A model generated the notes under the pieces. It saw only the letters and a list, made by a program, of their open reading frames with translations, did no database searches and was not told the origin of the DNA. Below are positions 47,813 to 56,021 of a stretch of 64,000 nt of DNA, piece by piece; position 1 is the stretch's first letter, and each line of letters begins with the position of its first letter. The translations under genes and the position numbers were made by a program. The stretch is from Tessaracoccus sp. MC1865 (GTDB lineage Bacteria > Actinomycetota > Actinomycetes > Propionibacteriales > Propionibacteriaceae), in assembly GCF_017815535.1 (NCBI RefSeq), contig NZ_CP072596.1:2387614-2451613 (forward strand). Reading direction: 5' to 3'.

Positions 47813-48598
47813 TCAGAGGCCGACCCACCCCATCACCACGGGCAGCAGCGGTGCACCGAGGAAGGCGACGATGTCCAGCAACGTGTGCACGACCACCAGC
47901 GGCATGACCCGCTTGATCTTCAGGTAGAGCCAGCCGAAGACCAGGCCCATGACCAGGTTGCCGATGAAGCCGCCGAAGCCCTGGTAGAGGTGGTACCCGC
48001 CCCTGATCACGGCGCTCACCACGAGGATGACCCACATCTGGCCGCCTCGCTGGGCCCATCGGGTGAACAGGTAGCCCACCATCACGACCTCTTCGAGCAC
48101 GCCGTTCATCACCGCCCTGGCCAGCAGCATGGGCACCGTCCACCAGTTGTCCGCCAGGTTCGCCGGTTGGACCTGGGTGTTGATGCCGATCTGGAAGGCG
48201 AAGATGAAGAAGGCCAGGCCGGCCACGCCGATGACGGCGAACACGCCGAGACCCCACGCCAGGTCGAAGCCGGGTCTGCGGAGGTCGAAACCCATCACGC
48301 GCCAGGGCCCCTCGGCCGGACGGTGGTGCACGGCCAGCAGGAACAGGACGAGCACCACGGGCATCAGCGGGAAGATGAGGCCGGCCAACTGGTACGCGAG
48401 GTCGAGCCAGGGCCGGTCCGGTGTGGTGGACGTGTTCATCCGCGTCACCTGCTGCGCCAGCGGCTCCGGGCGGGTGAGCTTGTTGATGATCGACAGCAGT
48501 GCGTAGACCGCGGACTGGCCGAGCGAGATGAGCAGCACCACCACGATCTCGGTGCGCAGGCGCTGGAGCCCCGGGCGGGGAACGGACGTGACTGTCAT
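47813..48598 (-). CDS. CPBP-family intramembrane metalloprotease
   Basis: A 261-residue membrane protein with seven or so helices and the Abi/CAAX-protease-like motifs: EEVVMVGYLFTR (paired Glu and Arg), a first His in GGYHLYQGFGGFIGN, and a second His in VVHTLLDIVAF. Its substrate is unknown; relatives act in prenyl-protein processing or bacteriocin immunity. The ATG lies four bases after the proline dehydrogenase stop, so it is the last gene of a three-gene operon. Confidence 0.85.
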   Translation of the reverse strand: MTVTSVPRPGLQRLRTEIVVVLLISLGQSAVYALLSIINKLTRPEPLAQQVTRMNTSTTPDRPWLDLAYQLAGLIFPLMPVVLVLFLLAVHHRPAEGPWRVMGFDLRRPGFDLAWGLGVFAVIGVAGLAFFIFAFQIGINTQVQPANLADNWWTVPMLLARAVMNGVLEEVVMVGYLFTRWAQRGGQMWVILVVSAVIRGGYHLYQGFGGFIGNLVMGLVFGWLYLKIKRVMPLVVVHTLLDIVAFLGAPLLPVVMGWVGL

Positions 48599-48602
48599 GG
48601 CC

Positions 48603-49508
48603 TCAACTCTTGTCGGCCACCGCGCGCAGGTAGCTGAACGCTGTGCGGGGGCGGGCGGCGATGCGGGTGGTCAGGTACTCGAACCAGCCCGGCCCGAAGG
48701 GGACATAGGTGCGCGACGTGAAGCCGATGTCCGTCAGGCGACGCTGCTCCAGCGGCCGCACGCCGTAGAACATCTGGAACTCGAACCCGTCGCGGGGGAT
48801 GGCGTTGCGGCGCGCAAGGTCCTGGGCGATGGCGATCAGCGTGGGGTCATGCGAGGCCAGCATGGCGTAGGCACCCGATTCCATGGCGACGCGGAGGCAG
48901 CGCACCAGGGCAAGCTGCTTGTCGCGCTCCCTGCGGTAGCCCATCGACGGCGGCACGGGGTAGGAGCCGACGCACAGCCGCACGCGGGCACCGGCACCGG
49001 CAGCTGTGGCCAGGTCACGCTCGGCGCGTCGGATGTCGGCCGGCAACGTGATGCCGAGGAGGGGGTGGTCCAACCGGGCCCGCTGCCAGAGGTCCAGCGT
49101 GGGCTGGTACTCGTCTGCCCCCTGCATCTCCAGCGTGATCAGGGCCCCGGCGTCATCTGCGGCCCGGCACAACCCGTCCAGCACCGCTGCTGCTGCCACG
49201 CGGTCGTCGCGGAGGCCGAGGGACGAGGGCTTGACCGACAGTTCAGCGCCCCGGGCGAGGTCCCCCAGATGCTCGAGTGTCTCGAGGATCCGGCCCGGCG
49301 ACTCCGACTCGTCGTCGCTGGTGGGCAGGTAGGCCAACGAGATCTCGAGGCCCTGCTTCTTCAGCTTACGGGCCACCGCGATGGCGTCGGCCTCGGCGGG
49401 CACCACGTACGCGCTGGCGAATTCCTCGGCCACGCCGCTACTGAGGGCGGCGCCCTGAACCCACCGCGACCGGATGACGGAGCGCACTGCGCTGTGGAGC
49501 CGCGACAT
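48603..49508 (-). CDS. Proline dehydrogenase
   Basis: FAD-dependent oxidation of proline to pyrroline-5-carboxylate. A short, monofunctional enzyme of 301 residues. The C-terminal family motifs are intact: FEFQMFYGVRPLEQRRL and RTYVPFGPGWFEYLTTRIAARP, which bind FAD and the proline carboxylate. The second-step dehydrogenase is not adjacent. The ATG at 49508 is one base after the stop of the sugar-phosphate isomerase gene. Confidence 0.9.
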   Translation of the reverse strand: MSRLHSAVRSVIRSRWVQGAALSSGVAEEFASAYVVPAEADAIAVARKLKKQGLEISLAYLPTSDDESESPGRILETLEHLGDLARGAELSVKPSSLGLRDDRVAAAAVLDGLCRAADDAGALITLEMQGADEYQPTLDLWQRARLDHPLLGITLPADIRRAERDLATAAGAGARVRLCVGSYPVPPSMGYRRERDKQLALVRCLRVAMESGAYAMLASHDPTLIAIAQDLARRNAIPRDGFEFQMFYGVRPLEQRRLTDIGFTSRTYVPFGPGWFEYLTTRIAARPRTAFSYLRAVADKS

Positions 49509-49509
49509 A

Positions 49510-50310
49510 TCAGTGGGCCCCGGCCTGCGCCTTGGCGAGCGTGTCGCGCACGGTCTGCAGGGCCCCGCCCAAGAGGTCCTCGCGTTCGTGGCGCGAGCGG
49601 GCCCGGCGCGTCGACACCTCGAGCACGATGTGCCCCGTGTACCCGGTACGCACGATCTCAGCCAGGACGCCCCAGGCGTTCTGGTCCCCCTCGCCGGGAA
49701 GCAGGTGTTCGTCCTTGAAGGACCCGCGACCGTCCGTGAAGTGCACGTTGGCCAGCCTGTCTCCCCAGGCGTGCACGAAGTCCATCGACTGACGCTGCGA
49801 GGTGGAGGCATGGGACAGGTCCAAGGTCAGGTGGTCATAGTCATAGGGCGTGGGATCCCAGCCGGGCAGGTAGGTCTGCATCGGACCTGCAGGCGTACGC
49901 CAGGGGAACATGTTCTCCACGCAGAACTTCACGTCCCCCTCGGCGTTGAGCCGCTTGATGCCCTCCACGAAGCCGGCACCGTACTCACGCTGCCAGCGGA
50001 AGGGGGGGTGCACCACGACGACGTCGCCGCCCAGGTGCTGCACGGCCTCGCCGGATCGCTTGAGTTTGCCCCACGCGTCGGAGCCCCAGGTGCCCTGGGT
50101 GATCAGCAGGGTGGGCGCGTGCACCGACAGCACCGGCACGCCGTGGTAGTTCGCCAGTTTCTCCACAGCCGCGATGTCTGTGGACAGGGCGTCGACGCCG
50201 ACCATCAGTTCGATGCCGTCGTACCCGAGCGCAGCCGCCAACTCGAATGCGCTGGCGGAGGCTTCCGGATACACGGAAGTGGTCGACAAAAGAACCTTCG
50301 ACTGGGTCAC
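49510..50310 (-). CDS. Sugar phosphate isomerase/epimerase-like TIM-barrel protein
   Basis: A 266-residue protein of the xylose-isomerase-like/AP-endonuclease-2 barrel family. Metal-site residues are visible in VHPPFRW, CVENMFPW, DLSHAST, VHFTDGRG and IVLEVSTRR. The substrate is unknown. A homologue (Rv0498) lies close to proC in mycobacteria, so the neighbourhood is conserved. The GTG at 50310 starts the isomerase, proline dehydrogenase, CPBP operon; the 129 bases to the divergent gene at 50440 hold the promoters. Confidence 0.8.
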   Translation of the reverse strand: MTQSKVLLSTTSVYPEASASAFELAAALGYDGIELMVGVDALSTDIAAVEKLANYHGVPVLSVHAPTLLITQGTWGSDAWGKLKRSGEAVQHLGGDVVVVHPPFRWQREYGAGFVEGIKRLNAEGDVKFCVENMFPWRTPAGPMQTYLPGWDPTPYDYDHLTLDLSHASTSQRQSMDFVHAWGDRLANVHFTDGRGSFKDEHLLPGEGDQNAWGVLAEIVRTGYTGHIVLEVSTRRARSRHEREDLLGGALQTVRDTLAKAQAGAH

Positions 50311-50439
50311 ATCGCCACCCTACCGCGCACACAGATCCCGCCGGTTGACCCGTGGGATCGCGATCGCCGACACCACGCTGATAGCCGCCCGGCAAGCCCC
50401 GATTAGTCGTTTCGCCCCCACGAGGGGAAGAATGTCGGT

Positions 50440-51078
50440 ATGCACGTCGACCATTTGATCTTCGCAACCGGTCCCGCAGGTCTCAAGGGTGAGGCTGAAC
50501 GACTGGCTGACGCACTGGGCACCGAATACAAGGACGGCGGTTTCCACCCCCGCTTCGGTACGCGCAACCACATCATCCCCTTGGCGGACGCCCGCTACAT
50601 CGAGGTGGTCGAGGTACTCGACCACCCCGCAGCGGACAAGGCCGCCTTCGGCCAAGCCGTCCGCGCCCGCTCCGAAATGGGCGGCGGCTGGCTCGGCTGG
50701 GTACTGAGCGTCAACGACATCTCCCCCTACGAGAAGCGCCTCGACCGCTCCGCAGTGCCCGGCTCACGCCTGTTCCCCGACGGCCGCCGGCTCGAGTGGG
50801 TCCAGATCGGCATCCGCGGGCTCATCGCCGATCCGCAGCTCCCCTACTTCCTCGAATGGAAGTCGGACGATTCGCTCCGCCCCGCCGCCCTCCACGGCGA
50901 CTGCGCGTTGAAGGAACTGCAGATCTCCGGCTCGGCGGACCGCCTCTCCGAATGGCTGGGCGTGGACGTCGCGGACCAGATCGACGGCATCAAGCTGGAC
51001 CTGGTGTCGCCCAACGGCACCCCCGGCCTCAACTCCGTCACGTTCGACACCCCCTCCAAGGGCACCGTCACCATCTAA
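50440..51078 (+). CDS. Glyoxalase-like (VOC, Glyoxalase_3 type) protein
   Basis: A 212-residue protein starting MHVDHLIFAT, the metal-ligand His of the VOC fold, followed by FGTRNHIIPLADARYIEVVEVLD with further ligands. The second half (YFLEWKSDD) completes the paired module. The function is unknown. The gene is monocistronic and divergent from the sugar-phosphate isomerase operon. An AGGGGA ribosome site lies about 10 bases before the ATG. Confidence 0.78.
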   Translation: MHVDHLIFATGPAGLKGEAERLADALGTEYKDGGFHPRFGTRNHIIPLADARYIEVVEVLDHPAADKAAFGQAVRARSEMGGGWLGWVLSVNDISPYEKRLDRSAVPGSRLFPDGRRLEWVQIGIRGLIADPQLPYFLEWKSDDSLRPAALHGDCALKELQISGSADRLSEWLGVDVADQIDGIKLDLVSPNGTPGLNSVTFDTPSKGTVTI

Positions 51079-51141
51079 TTCGTGGCGCCATCGACGACGG
51101 CTCGTCCGACTTTGTCTGCGCCGTGACCTAGGCTCAAGCGC

Positions 51142-52515
51142 GTGGCGAAGAAACAGGACACCTACAACTGCACCGAGTGCGGCTGGACGTCCGTGCGCTG
51201 GGTCGGCCGCTGCGGCGAATGCCAGGCCTGGGGCACGGTGGTCGAGCGGGGGGCGCCACGGCTGCGCGCGGTGGCCTCCTCCGTGCCCATGCAGCAGGCG
51301 GTGCCCATCTCGCAGGTGCCCACGGATTCGGCCCAGCGCAAGCTGACCACCATCGCCGAACTGGACCGCGTGCTGGGTGACGGCCTCGTTCCCGGTGCGG
51401 TCGTCCTGTTGGCCGGCGAGCCCGGTGTCGGCAAATCCACGCTCCTGCTCGACGTCGCCGCCAAGTGGGCCCGCTCCGGGGAGAAGACGCTGTACATCTC
51501 CGGCGAGGAGTCCGCGTCCCAGGTGCGGCTGCGCGCTGAGCGCACAGGCGCCGTCGACGACGAGCTGTACCTCGCCTCGGAGACAGACCTCGGCACGGTG
51601 CTGGGCCACATGGAACAGGTGCGCCCCTCCCTGCTGGTGCTGGACTCGGTGCAGACCATCTCTGCCGCGGACGCGGACGGCGCGCCGGGCGGCCCCAGCC
51701 AGGTCCGCGAGATCACCGCCGCCATCGCCCGCGTCGCCAAGCGCGAGAACATGGCGGCGATCATCGTCGGGCACGTCACGAAGGACGGCGGCATCGCCGG
51801 TCCCCGCACGCTGGAGCACCTGGTGGACGTGGTGCTCACCTTCGAGGGGGACCGCCATTCAGGTTTCCGCATGGTGCGGGCCACGAAGAACCGCTACGGC
51901 CCCGCAGATGAGGTGGGCTGCTTCGAGATGAGCGAGAACGGCATCGTCGAGGTGCCGGACCCGTCCGGGCTGTTCACCACCGCCCACAACGAGCCGGTGC
52001 CGGGCACCTGCGTCACCGTCACGCTCGAAGGCCGGCGTCCGTTGCTGGCGGAGATCCAGGCGCTCATCGCCCCCTCGCCGCAGTCGTCGGCGCGCCGCAC
52101 CACGCACGGGCTCGACGGCTCCCGCATCGCCATGGTGCTGGCCGTCCTCGAGCGCAAGGTCAAGCTGCCGCTGTCGGCGCTCGACGTCTACGCCTCGACG
52201 GTGGGCGGAGCCCGGGTCACAGACCCTTCGGCAGACCTCGCCGCGGCAGTGGCCATCGCATCAGCCGCCCTGGACAGGCACTACCCCAAACGGCTCCTGG
52301 CCCTGGGCGAGGTGGGCCTGGCCGGAGACCTCCGCAGGGTGCCGGGTGCCGAGCGTCGCCTGGCAGAGGCGGGCCGGCTCGGCTTCGAATTGGCCATCAT
52401 CCCCACCGGCTCGCGCGACGTCACGGCCCGGGTCCCCAAGCTCGGGAACCTGCGCGTGGTCGAGGTTCCCACTCTGGCAGACGCCCTGGGGGTACTGGAT
52501 CTCCGGCGGCCCTGA
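51142..52515 (+). CDS. radA: DNA repair protein RadA
   Basis: RecA-related branch-migration ATPase helping recombination. The 457-residue protein has a zinc finger (Cys10, Cys13, Cys24, Cys27), Walker A GEPGVGKST (92-100), and a C-terminal Lon-like domain (SALDVYASTVGGARVTDPSADLA). The family motif KNRFG is KNRYG here. The GTG at 51142 is the natural start (MAKKQDTYNC). radA is often next to disA; here the two are separated by about 6 kb of unusual genes. Confidence 0.95.
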   Translation: MAKKQDTYNCTECGWTSVRWVGRCGECQAWGTVVERGAPRLRAVASSVPMQQAVPISQVPTDSAQRKLTTIAELDRVLGDGLVPGAVVLLAGEPGVGKSTLLLDVAAKWARSGEKTLYISGEESASQVRLRAERTGAVDDELYLASETDLGTVLGHMEQVRPSLLVLDSVQTISAADADGAPGGPSQVREITAAIARVAKRENMAAIIVGHVTKDGGIAGPRTLEHLVDVVLTFEGDRHSGFRMVRATKNRYGPADEVGCFEMSENGIVEVPDPSGLFTTAHNEPVPGTCVTVTLEGRRPLLAEIQALIAPSPQSSARRTTHGLDGSRIAMVLAVLERKVKLPLSALDVYASTVGGARVTDPSADLAAAVAIASAALDRHYPKRLLALGEVGLAGDLRRVPGAERRLAEAGRLGFELAIIPTGSRDVTARVPKLGNLRVVEVPTLADALGVLDLRRP

Positions 52516-52517
52516 CC

Positions 52518-52542
52518 TCGCCCGGCCCCGTTGGGCGATTTT
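52518..52542 (+). terminator. Intrinsic terminator after radA
   Basis: A six-base-pair stem TCGCCC/GGGCGA with a nine-base loop is directly followed by TTTT, two bases after the radA stop codon. It is the clearest rho-independent terminator in the window. Confidence 0.75.
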
Positions 52543-52628
52543 GCCGCGGTGACAGGATGCGCACGCCGCCACCGCGCGGCGCGGCTTAGGATACGAGGGC
52601 GCAGACAGCAGACGGAGGGCAGCAACAC

Positions 52629-54545
52629 GTGAAGACCACCACCTCCATCCCGGGGCTGTTGGTACTGCACCTGAACGTGCAGTACAACGACGACGGGTGG
52701 TTCAAGGAGAACTGGCACCGGGCGTCCTTCGGTGCGGCCGGGTTGCCGGATTTCGGGCCGGTGCAGCAGAACGTCACGCACACCGTGGACCGCGGCGTCA
52801 CGCGCGGCTTCCACGCCGAGCCATGGGACAGGCTCATCACGCTCACCAGCGGACGCGCCATGGGCGCCTGGGTGGATCTCCGGCCCGGCGAGTCCTTCGG
52901 CCGCACCTTCTACTGTGACCTGGACACCTCGGTGGCCGTGTTCGTGCCGCGCGGGGTGGCCAACGCCCACCAGGTCCTGGAGGACGGCACCACGTTCTCC
53001 TACCTGTTGGAGCACCACTGGACCCCCGATGCGCGCAAGCAGTCCGCCACCGCGAACCTCTTCGACCCGGCGCTGAACATCCCGTGGCCGATCTCACGGG
53101 ACCGCGCGCTCGTCGCCCAGCGCGACGCGTCGCTGCCGCTACTGCAGGACGCCCCGCCGATGCCCCCACGACGCACGCTGGTCGTCGGCACCGACACCTC
53201 GTTGGGCAGGGCCCTGGCCCGCCAACTCCCTCAAGCCGTGGGCCTGCCCTCCTCCGCCTTCGATGCTGGAGCTGCCCCCATCGACCTCTGGGCGTTCGAC
53301 ACCATCATCGGGGCAGCCGGCAGACTCCCCACCGGGCTCCCGGACCAGTTCGAGCGCGAAGAGACGTGGTCGTCCGCCGCCGTCCGGGCACACCGGCTCG
53401 CGGAGATCGCCCGCACGCACCGGCTGCGCTACGTACACCTCTCGGCCGACGGGGCACTGCAAGGCCCGGGTCCCGAGCACGGTGAAACCGACGCGCTGGA
53501 CCTCGGTCATCCGCACGGGCAGGCGCTGGCGGCCGGCGAACTGATCGCCGCGACGGTCCCCCGCCACCTGATCATCCGGACCGGCTGGGTGATGGACCCG
53601 GATGAGGGGTTCCTCCGCGACATGACCGCCCGGGCCCGGCACCACCAGCCCGTCACCGTGCTGGGAGATTACTTCGGCCGGTTGACCTTCACGGACAGCC
53701 TCGCGGCGGGAATCATCCACCTCGTCCGGACGGGGGCCGCTCCCGGCGTCTACAACCTGACCGGTGACGGCCGGTCGGTGAGCTGGGCGCAGGCGGCGCA
53801 GCGGGTGTTCCAGATCGTCGGCGCAGATCCGGCTCTGGTGCACAGTTCGGCTGTTGCCGATGCCCCATCCCCCGCCCTGCTGCGGCTCGACAAGATCAAG
53901 GCCACCGGCTTCAGACCGGACAACGCGTGGCTGGGCCTCATCGACAAGGTGCCCGGGGCCAAGCCCGCACCGCTGCCGGCCACCCCGGCGGCCGGTACCG
54001 CAGCGACAAGAATGCCTGGCAGGCCCTACACGGTCATGTTCGTCTGCACGGCCAACATCTGCCGCTCGGCCTATGCAGATGTCGTCGCCCGGGCGCGCAG
54101 GGTGCCGGGTCTCCGCTTCCTCTCGGCAGGGATCCAGGCCCTCGTCGGTCACGAGATCGACCCACCCATGGCGGCACGTGTCGTGGACGGCGACTCCTCC
54201 ACCCACCGGGCCCGGCAACTGACCCGGGCCATGCTCGAAGAGGCGGACCTGGTGGTCGCCATGGCCGCAGACCACCGCCGCTACATCCTCGACAGCTGGC
54301 CGGCGCTCGGCCGCAAGGTGTTCGTCATCGGGCACATCGCCCGCGAACTCGCGTCCCTGCCGGAGTCGGCCACGCTCGCGGGCGTCACGGAGCATCTCTG
54401 GAGGCACCGCACCTCGGACACCTCTGACGACGTGCCGGACCCGTACGGCCGCGGCGACGCAGCCGCCAGGTCGGCAGCCGACAGCATCGACGCCCACCTC
54501 GACATCATCCTCGGGGCTCTTACGGAGCTGGCCGGCCGTGACTGA
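52629..54545 (+). CDS. RmlC-like / pseudo-RmlD / LMW tyrosine phosphatase fusion
   Basis: A 638-residue three-part protein. Residues 1-165 resemble dTDP-4-dehydrorhamnose 3,5-epimerase, keeping the catalytic His62 in GVTRGFH and VFVPRGVANAHQVL. Residues 182-440 resemble dTDP-4-dehydrorhamnose reductase (LVVGTDTSLGRALARQL, HLIIRTGWV, GVYNLTGDG), but the catalytic Tyr-x3-Lys is His296 and Leu300, so reduction is unlikely. A Pro/Ala linker (441-466) leads to a low-molecular-weight tyrosine phosphatase (467-638) with an intact Cys473-x5-Arg479 loop (VCTANICRS) and Asp604 in DPYG. RmlC-RmlD fusions are known; the added phosphatase is what I find remarkable. The GTG follows GGAGGG. It overlaps the MerR-HEAT gene by eight bases. 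Role: perhaps control of surface-polysaccharide synthesis (inference). Confidence 0.8.
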   Translation: MKTTTSIPGLLVLHLNVQYNDDGWFKENWHRASFGAAGLPDFGPVQQNVTHTVDRGVTRGFHAEPWDRLITLTSGRAMGAWVDLRPGESFGRTFYCDLDTSVAVFVPRGVANAHQVLEDGTTFSYLLEHHWTPDARKQSATANLFDPALNIPWPISRDRALVAQRDASLPLLQDAPPMPPRRTLVVGTDTSLGRALARQLPQAVGLPSSAFDAGAAPIDLWAFDTIIGAAGRLPTGLPDQFEREETWSSAAVRAHRLAEIARTHRLRYVHLSADGALQGPGPEHGETDALDLGHPHGQALAAGELIAATVPRHLIIRTGWVMDPDEGFLRDMTARARHHQPVTVLGDYFGRLTFTDSLAAGIIHLVRTGAAPGVYNLTGDGRSVSWAQAAQRVFQIVGADPALVHSSAVADAPSPALLRLDKIKATGFRPDNAWLGLIDKVPGAKPAPLPATPAAGTAATRMPGRPYTVMFVCTANICRSAYADVVARARRVPGLRFLSAGIQALVGHEIDPPMAARVVDGDSSTHRARQLTRAMLEEADLVVAMAADHRRYILDSWPALGRKVFVIGHIARELASLPESATLAGVTEHLWRHRTSDTSDDVPDPYGRGDAAARSAADSIDAHLDIILGALTELAGRD

Positions 54546-55608
54546 GTGGCTCCGCATCGGCGAGGTGTCCCGCCTCACCGGCCTCACGCACCGCACGTTG
54601 CGGCACTACGACGAACTCGGCCTGCTGGTGCCAAGCGGCCGTTCGTACGCTGATTACCGGCTCTACTCGCCGGAAGACATGGAGCGGCTGCTGGCAGTCC
54701 AACACCTCAAGTCACTGGGCCTCAGCCTGGACGAGGTGCGGCAGGTGCTGGACGACCCGGGAACGGACGCGGCTGAACTGATCGGCCGGCACATCGTGGC
54801 CGTCGAGGCGCGCATCGGCGAGGAGCAGGAACGGCTGGCCCGGCTCCAACGGCTGCGGGCAGCCGCGCAGACCGGGTGGGACGACGTGCTCGACGTGCTG
54901 TCGCTGGGCGAACAACTCCAGCACGAGGACCCCAGTGTGCGGTTCCGGGCCGCGCTCACCGAGCAGGGGGCGGCCGCCGTCGAAGACCTCGTGGAGAGGC
55001 TGCGCTCAGATCCGGAGCCGGGCGTCCGGGAAGCGGCCACCTGGGCGTTGGTGCACCGCGGCGCCGTCGTGATGAACGCCATCGCGTCGCTCGGGGACGG
55101 CGACGAGCGGGCACGCCGGTCACTGGCACACGTCCTGGGCAAACTCCGCGACCCGATGGGGATCGCCACGCTGGGAGAGCTCGCGCACGACGACTCCGAG
55201 GAGGTCGCCGCCAAGGCTGCGTTCGGGCTGGGGCAGGTCGGTGGCGAGGCCGCAGCGAAGCTGTTGGTGCCGCTGCTCTGCGACGAGCGCGGCGCGGTGC
55301 GTGAGGAGGCGTCCCGGAGCCTCGGGCGCATCCCCGAAGCAGGCTGGTTGCTCAGGGACGCAGCCGCGGACGCGTCGGCCGTCGCGCGGTTGCACGCCAT
55401 GGAGGCCCTCGCAGGTCACTCGGATCCGGCCGACGTGCCGGTGCTCATCGCCGCGCTGCACGACGCGGACCCCGAGGTGCGCCTGGCCGCCCTACTGGCG
55501 CTGGGCGAACGACCCGAACCGGAGGCGGCCGCCGCCATCCGCGCGGAGGCCTCGTCGACAGACGATCGCACCCGGTTGGTGGCGCGGCGGTTGCTCCGGT
55601 CGTCCTAG
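54538..55608 (+). CDS. MerR-type regulator fused to HEAT repeats
   Basis: A 356-residue protein. Residues 1-75 are a MerR winged helix (WLRIGEVSRLTGLTHRTLRHYDELGLL, YRLYSPEDMERL). Residues 80-115 form the usual coiled-coil dimer helix. Instead of a small-molecule domain, residues 120-356 contain about six HEAT-like repeats (VREAATWALVHRG, VAAKAAFGLGQVGG, VREEASRSLGRIP, VRLAALLALGERP). HEAT repeats bind proteins, so the signal may be a protein. No effector Cys cluster is seen. The GTG overlaps the fusion phosphatase gene by eight bases (GTGACTGA), so the two are coupled and probably work together. Confidence 0.82.
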   Translation: MTEWLRIGEVSRLTGLTHRTLRHYDELGLLVPSGRSYADYRLYSPEDMERLLAVQHLKSLGLSLDEVRQVLDDPGTDAAELIGRHIVAVEARIGEEQERLARLQRLRAAAQTGWDDVLDVLSLGEQLQHEDPSVRFRAALTEQGAAAVEDLVERLRSDPEPGVREAATWALVHRGAVVMNAIASLGDGDERARRSLAHVLGKLRDPMGIATLGELAHDDSEEVAAKAAFGLGQVGGEAAAKLLVPLLCDERGAVREEASRSLGRIPEAGWLLRDAAADASAVARLHAMEALAGHSDPADVPVLIAALHDADPEVRLAALLALGERPEPEAAAAIRAEASSTDDRTRLVARRLLRSS

Positions 55609-55693
55609 TCCGCTGTACCACGTCGCGTCCCCACTGACTGCGGATTGAGCGCCCCGGCTGGTAGCGTCGATCACCCGAAACAGGAGGACGGCA

Positions 55694-55975
55694 ATGAACA
55701 GCGACCAGTACCCCAGCAGCGGCCAGCTCCCAGAGGACATCACTCCCCTCCCCGGCGTGAAGGCGCAGGACCCGGACACGGGAGCGGAGGATCCCCGCCG
55801 TTCGGACGAGGAGATCGCCGACGAACTCGAAGACGATCCTGGGATCGATTCCGACACCGGCACCATCTTTGACGGGGACGACGACGACCTTGACGGCGAC
55901 ATCGACGAGGACGGCACCGACGACCTCGGCGCGGTGCCGTTCACACCCGTCCAGCCCAAGCATTTCGGCGGCTGA
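55694..55975 (+). CDS. Small acidic protein of unknown function
   Basis: A 93-residue, highly acidic, probably disordered protein with runs of Asp and Glu (DEEIADELEDDPGIDSD; FDGDDDDLDGDIDEDG) and a C-terminal VPFTPVQPKHFGG. The ATG follows a strong AGGAGG at seven bases, which argues for a real gene. The repeated Asp-x-Asp spacing hints at calcium or a basic protein partner; no family is recognised. A 14-base-pair hairpin follows its stop immediately. Confidence 0.6.
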   Translation: MNSDQYPSSGQLPEDITPLPGVKAQDPDTGAEDPRRSDEEIADELEDDPGIDSDTGTIFDGDDDDLDGDIDEDGTDDLGAVPFTPVQPKHFGG

Positions 55976-56007
55976 CCGGGGCCCGTTGGTTGGCCAACGG
56001 GCCCCGG
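55976..56007. terminator. Strong bidirectional hairpin
   Basis: A perfect 14-base-pair stem (CCGGGGCCCGTTGG and its complement) with a TTGG loop starts one base after the stop of the acidic-protein gene and ends 14 bases before the stop of the convergent HEAT gene. It can terminate both. Confidence 0.75.
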
Positions 56008-56021
56008 CGAGCGGCGAGAGC

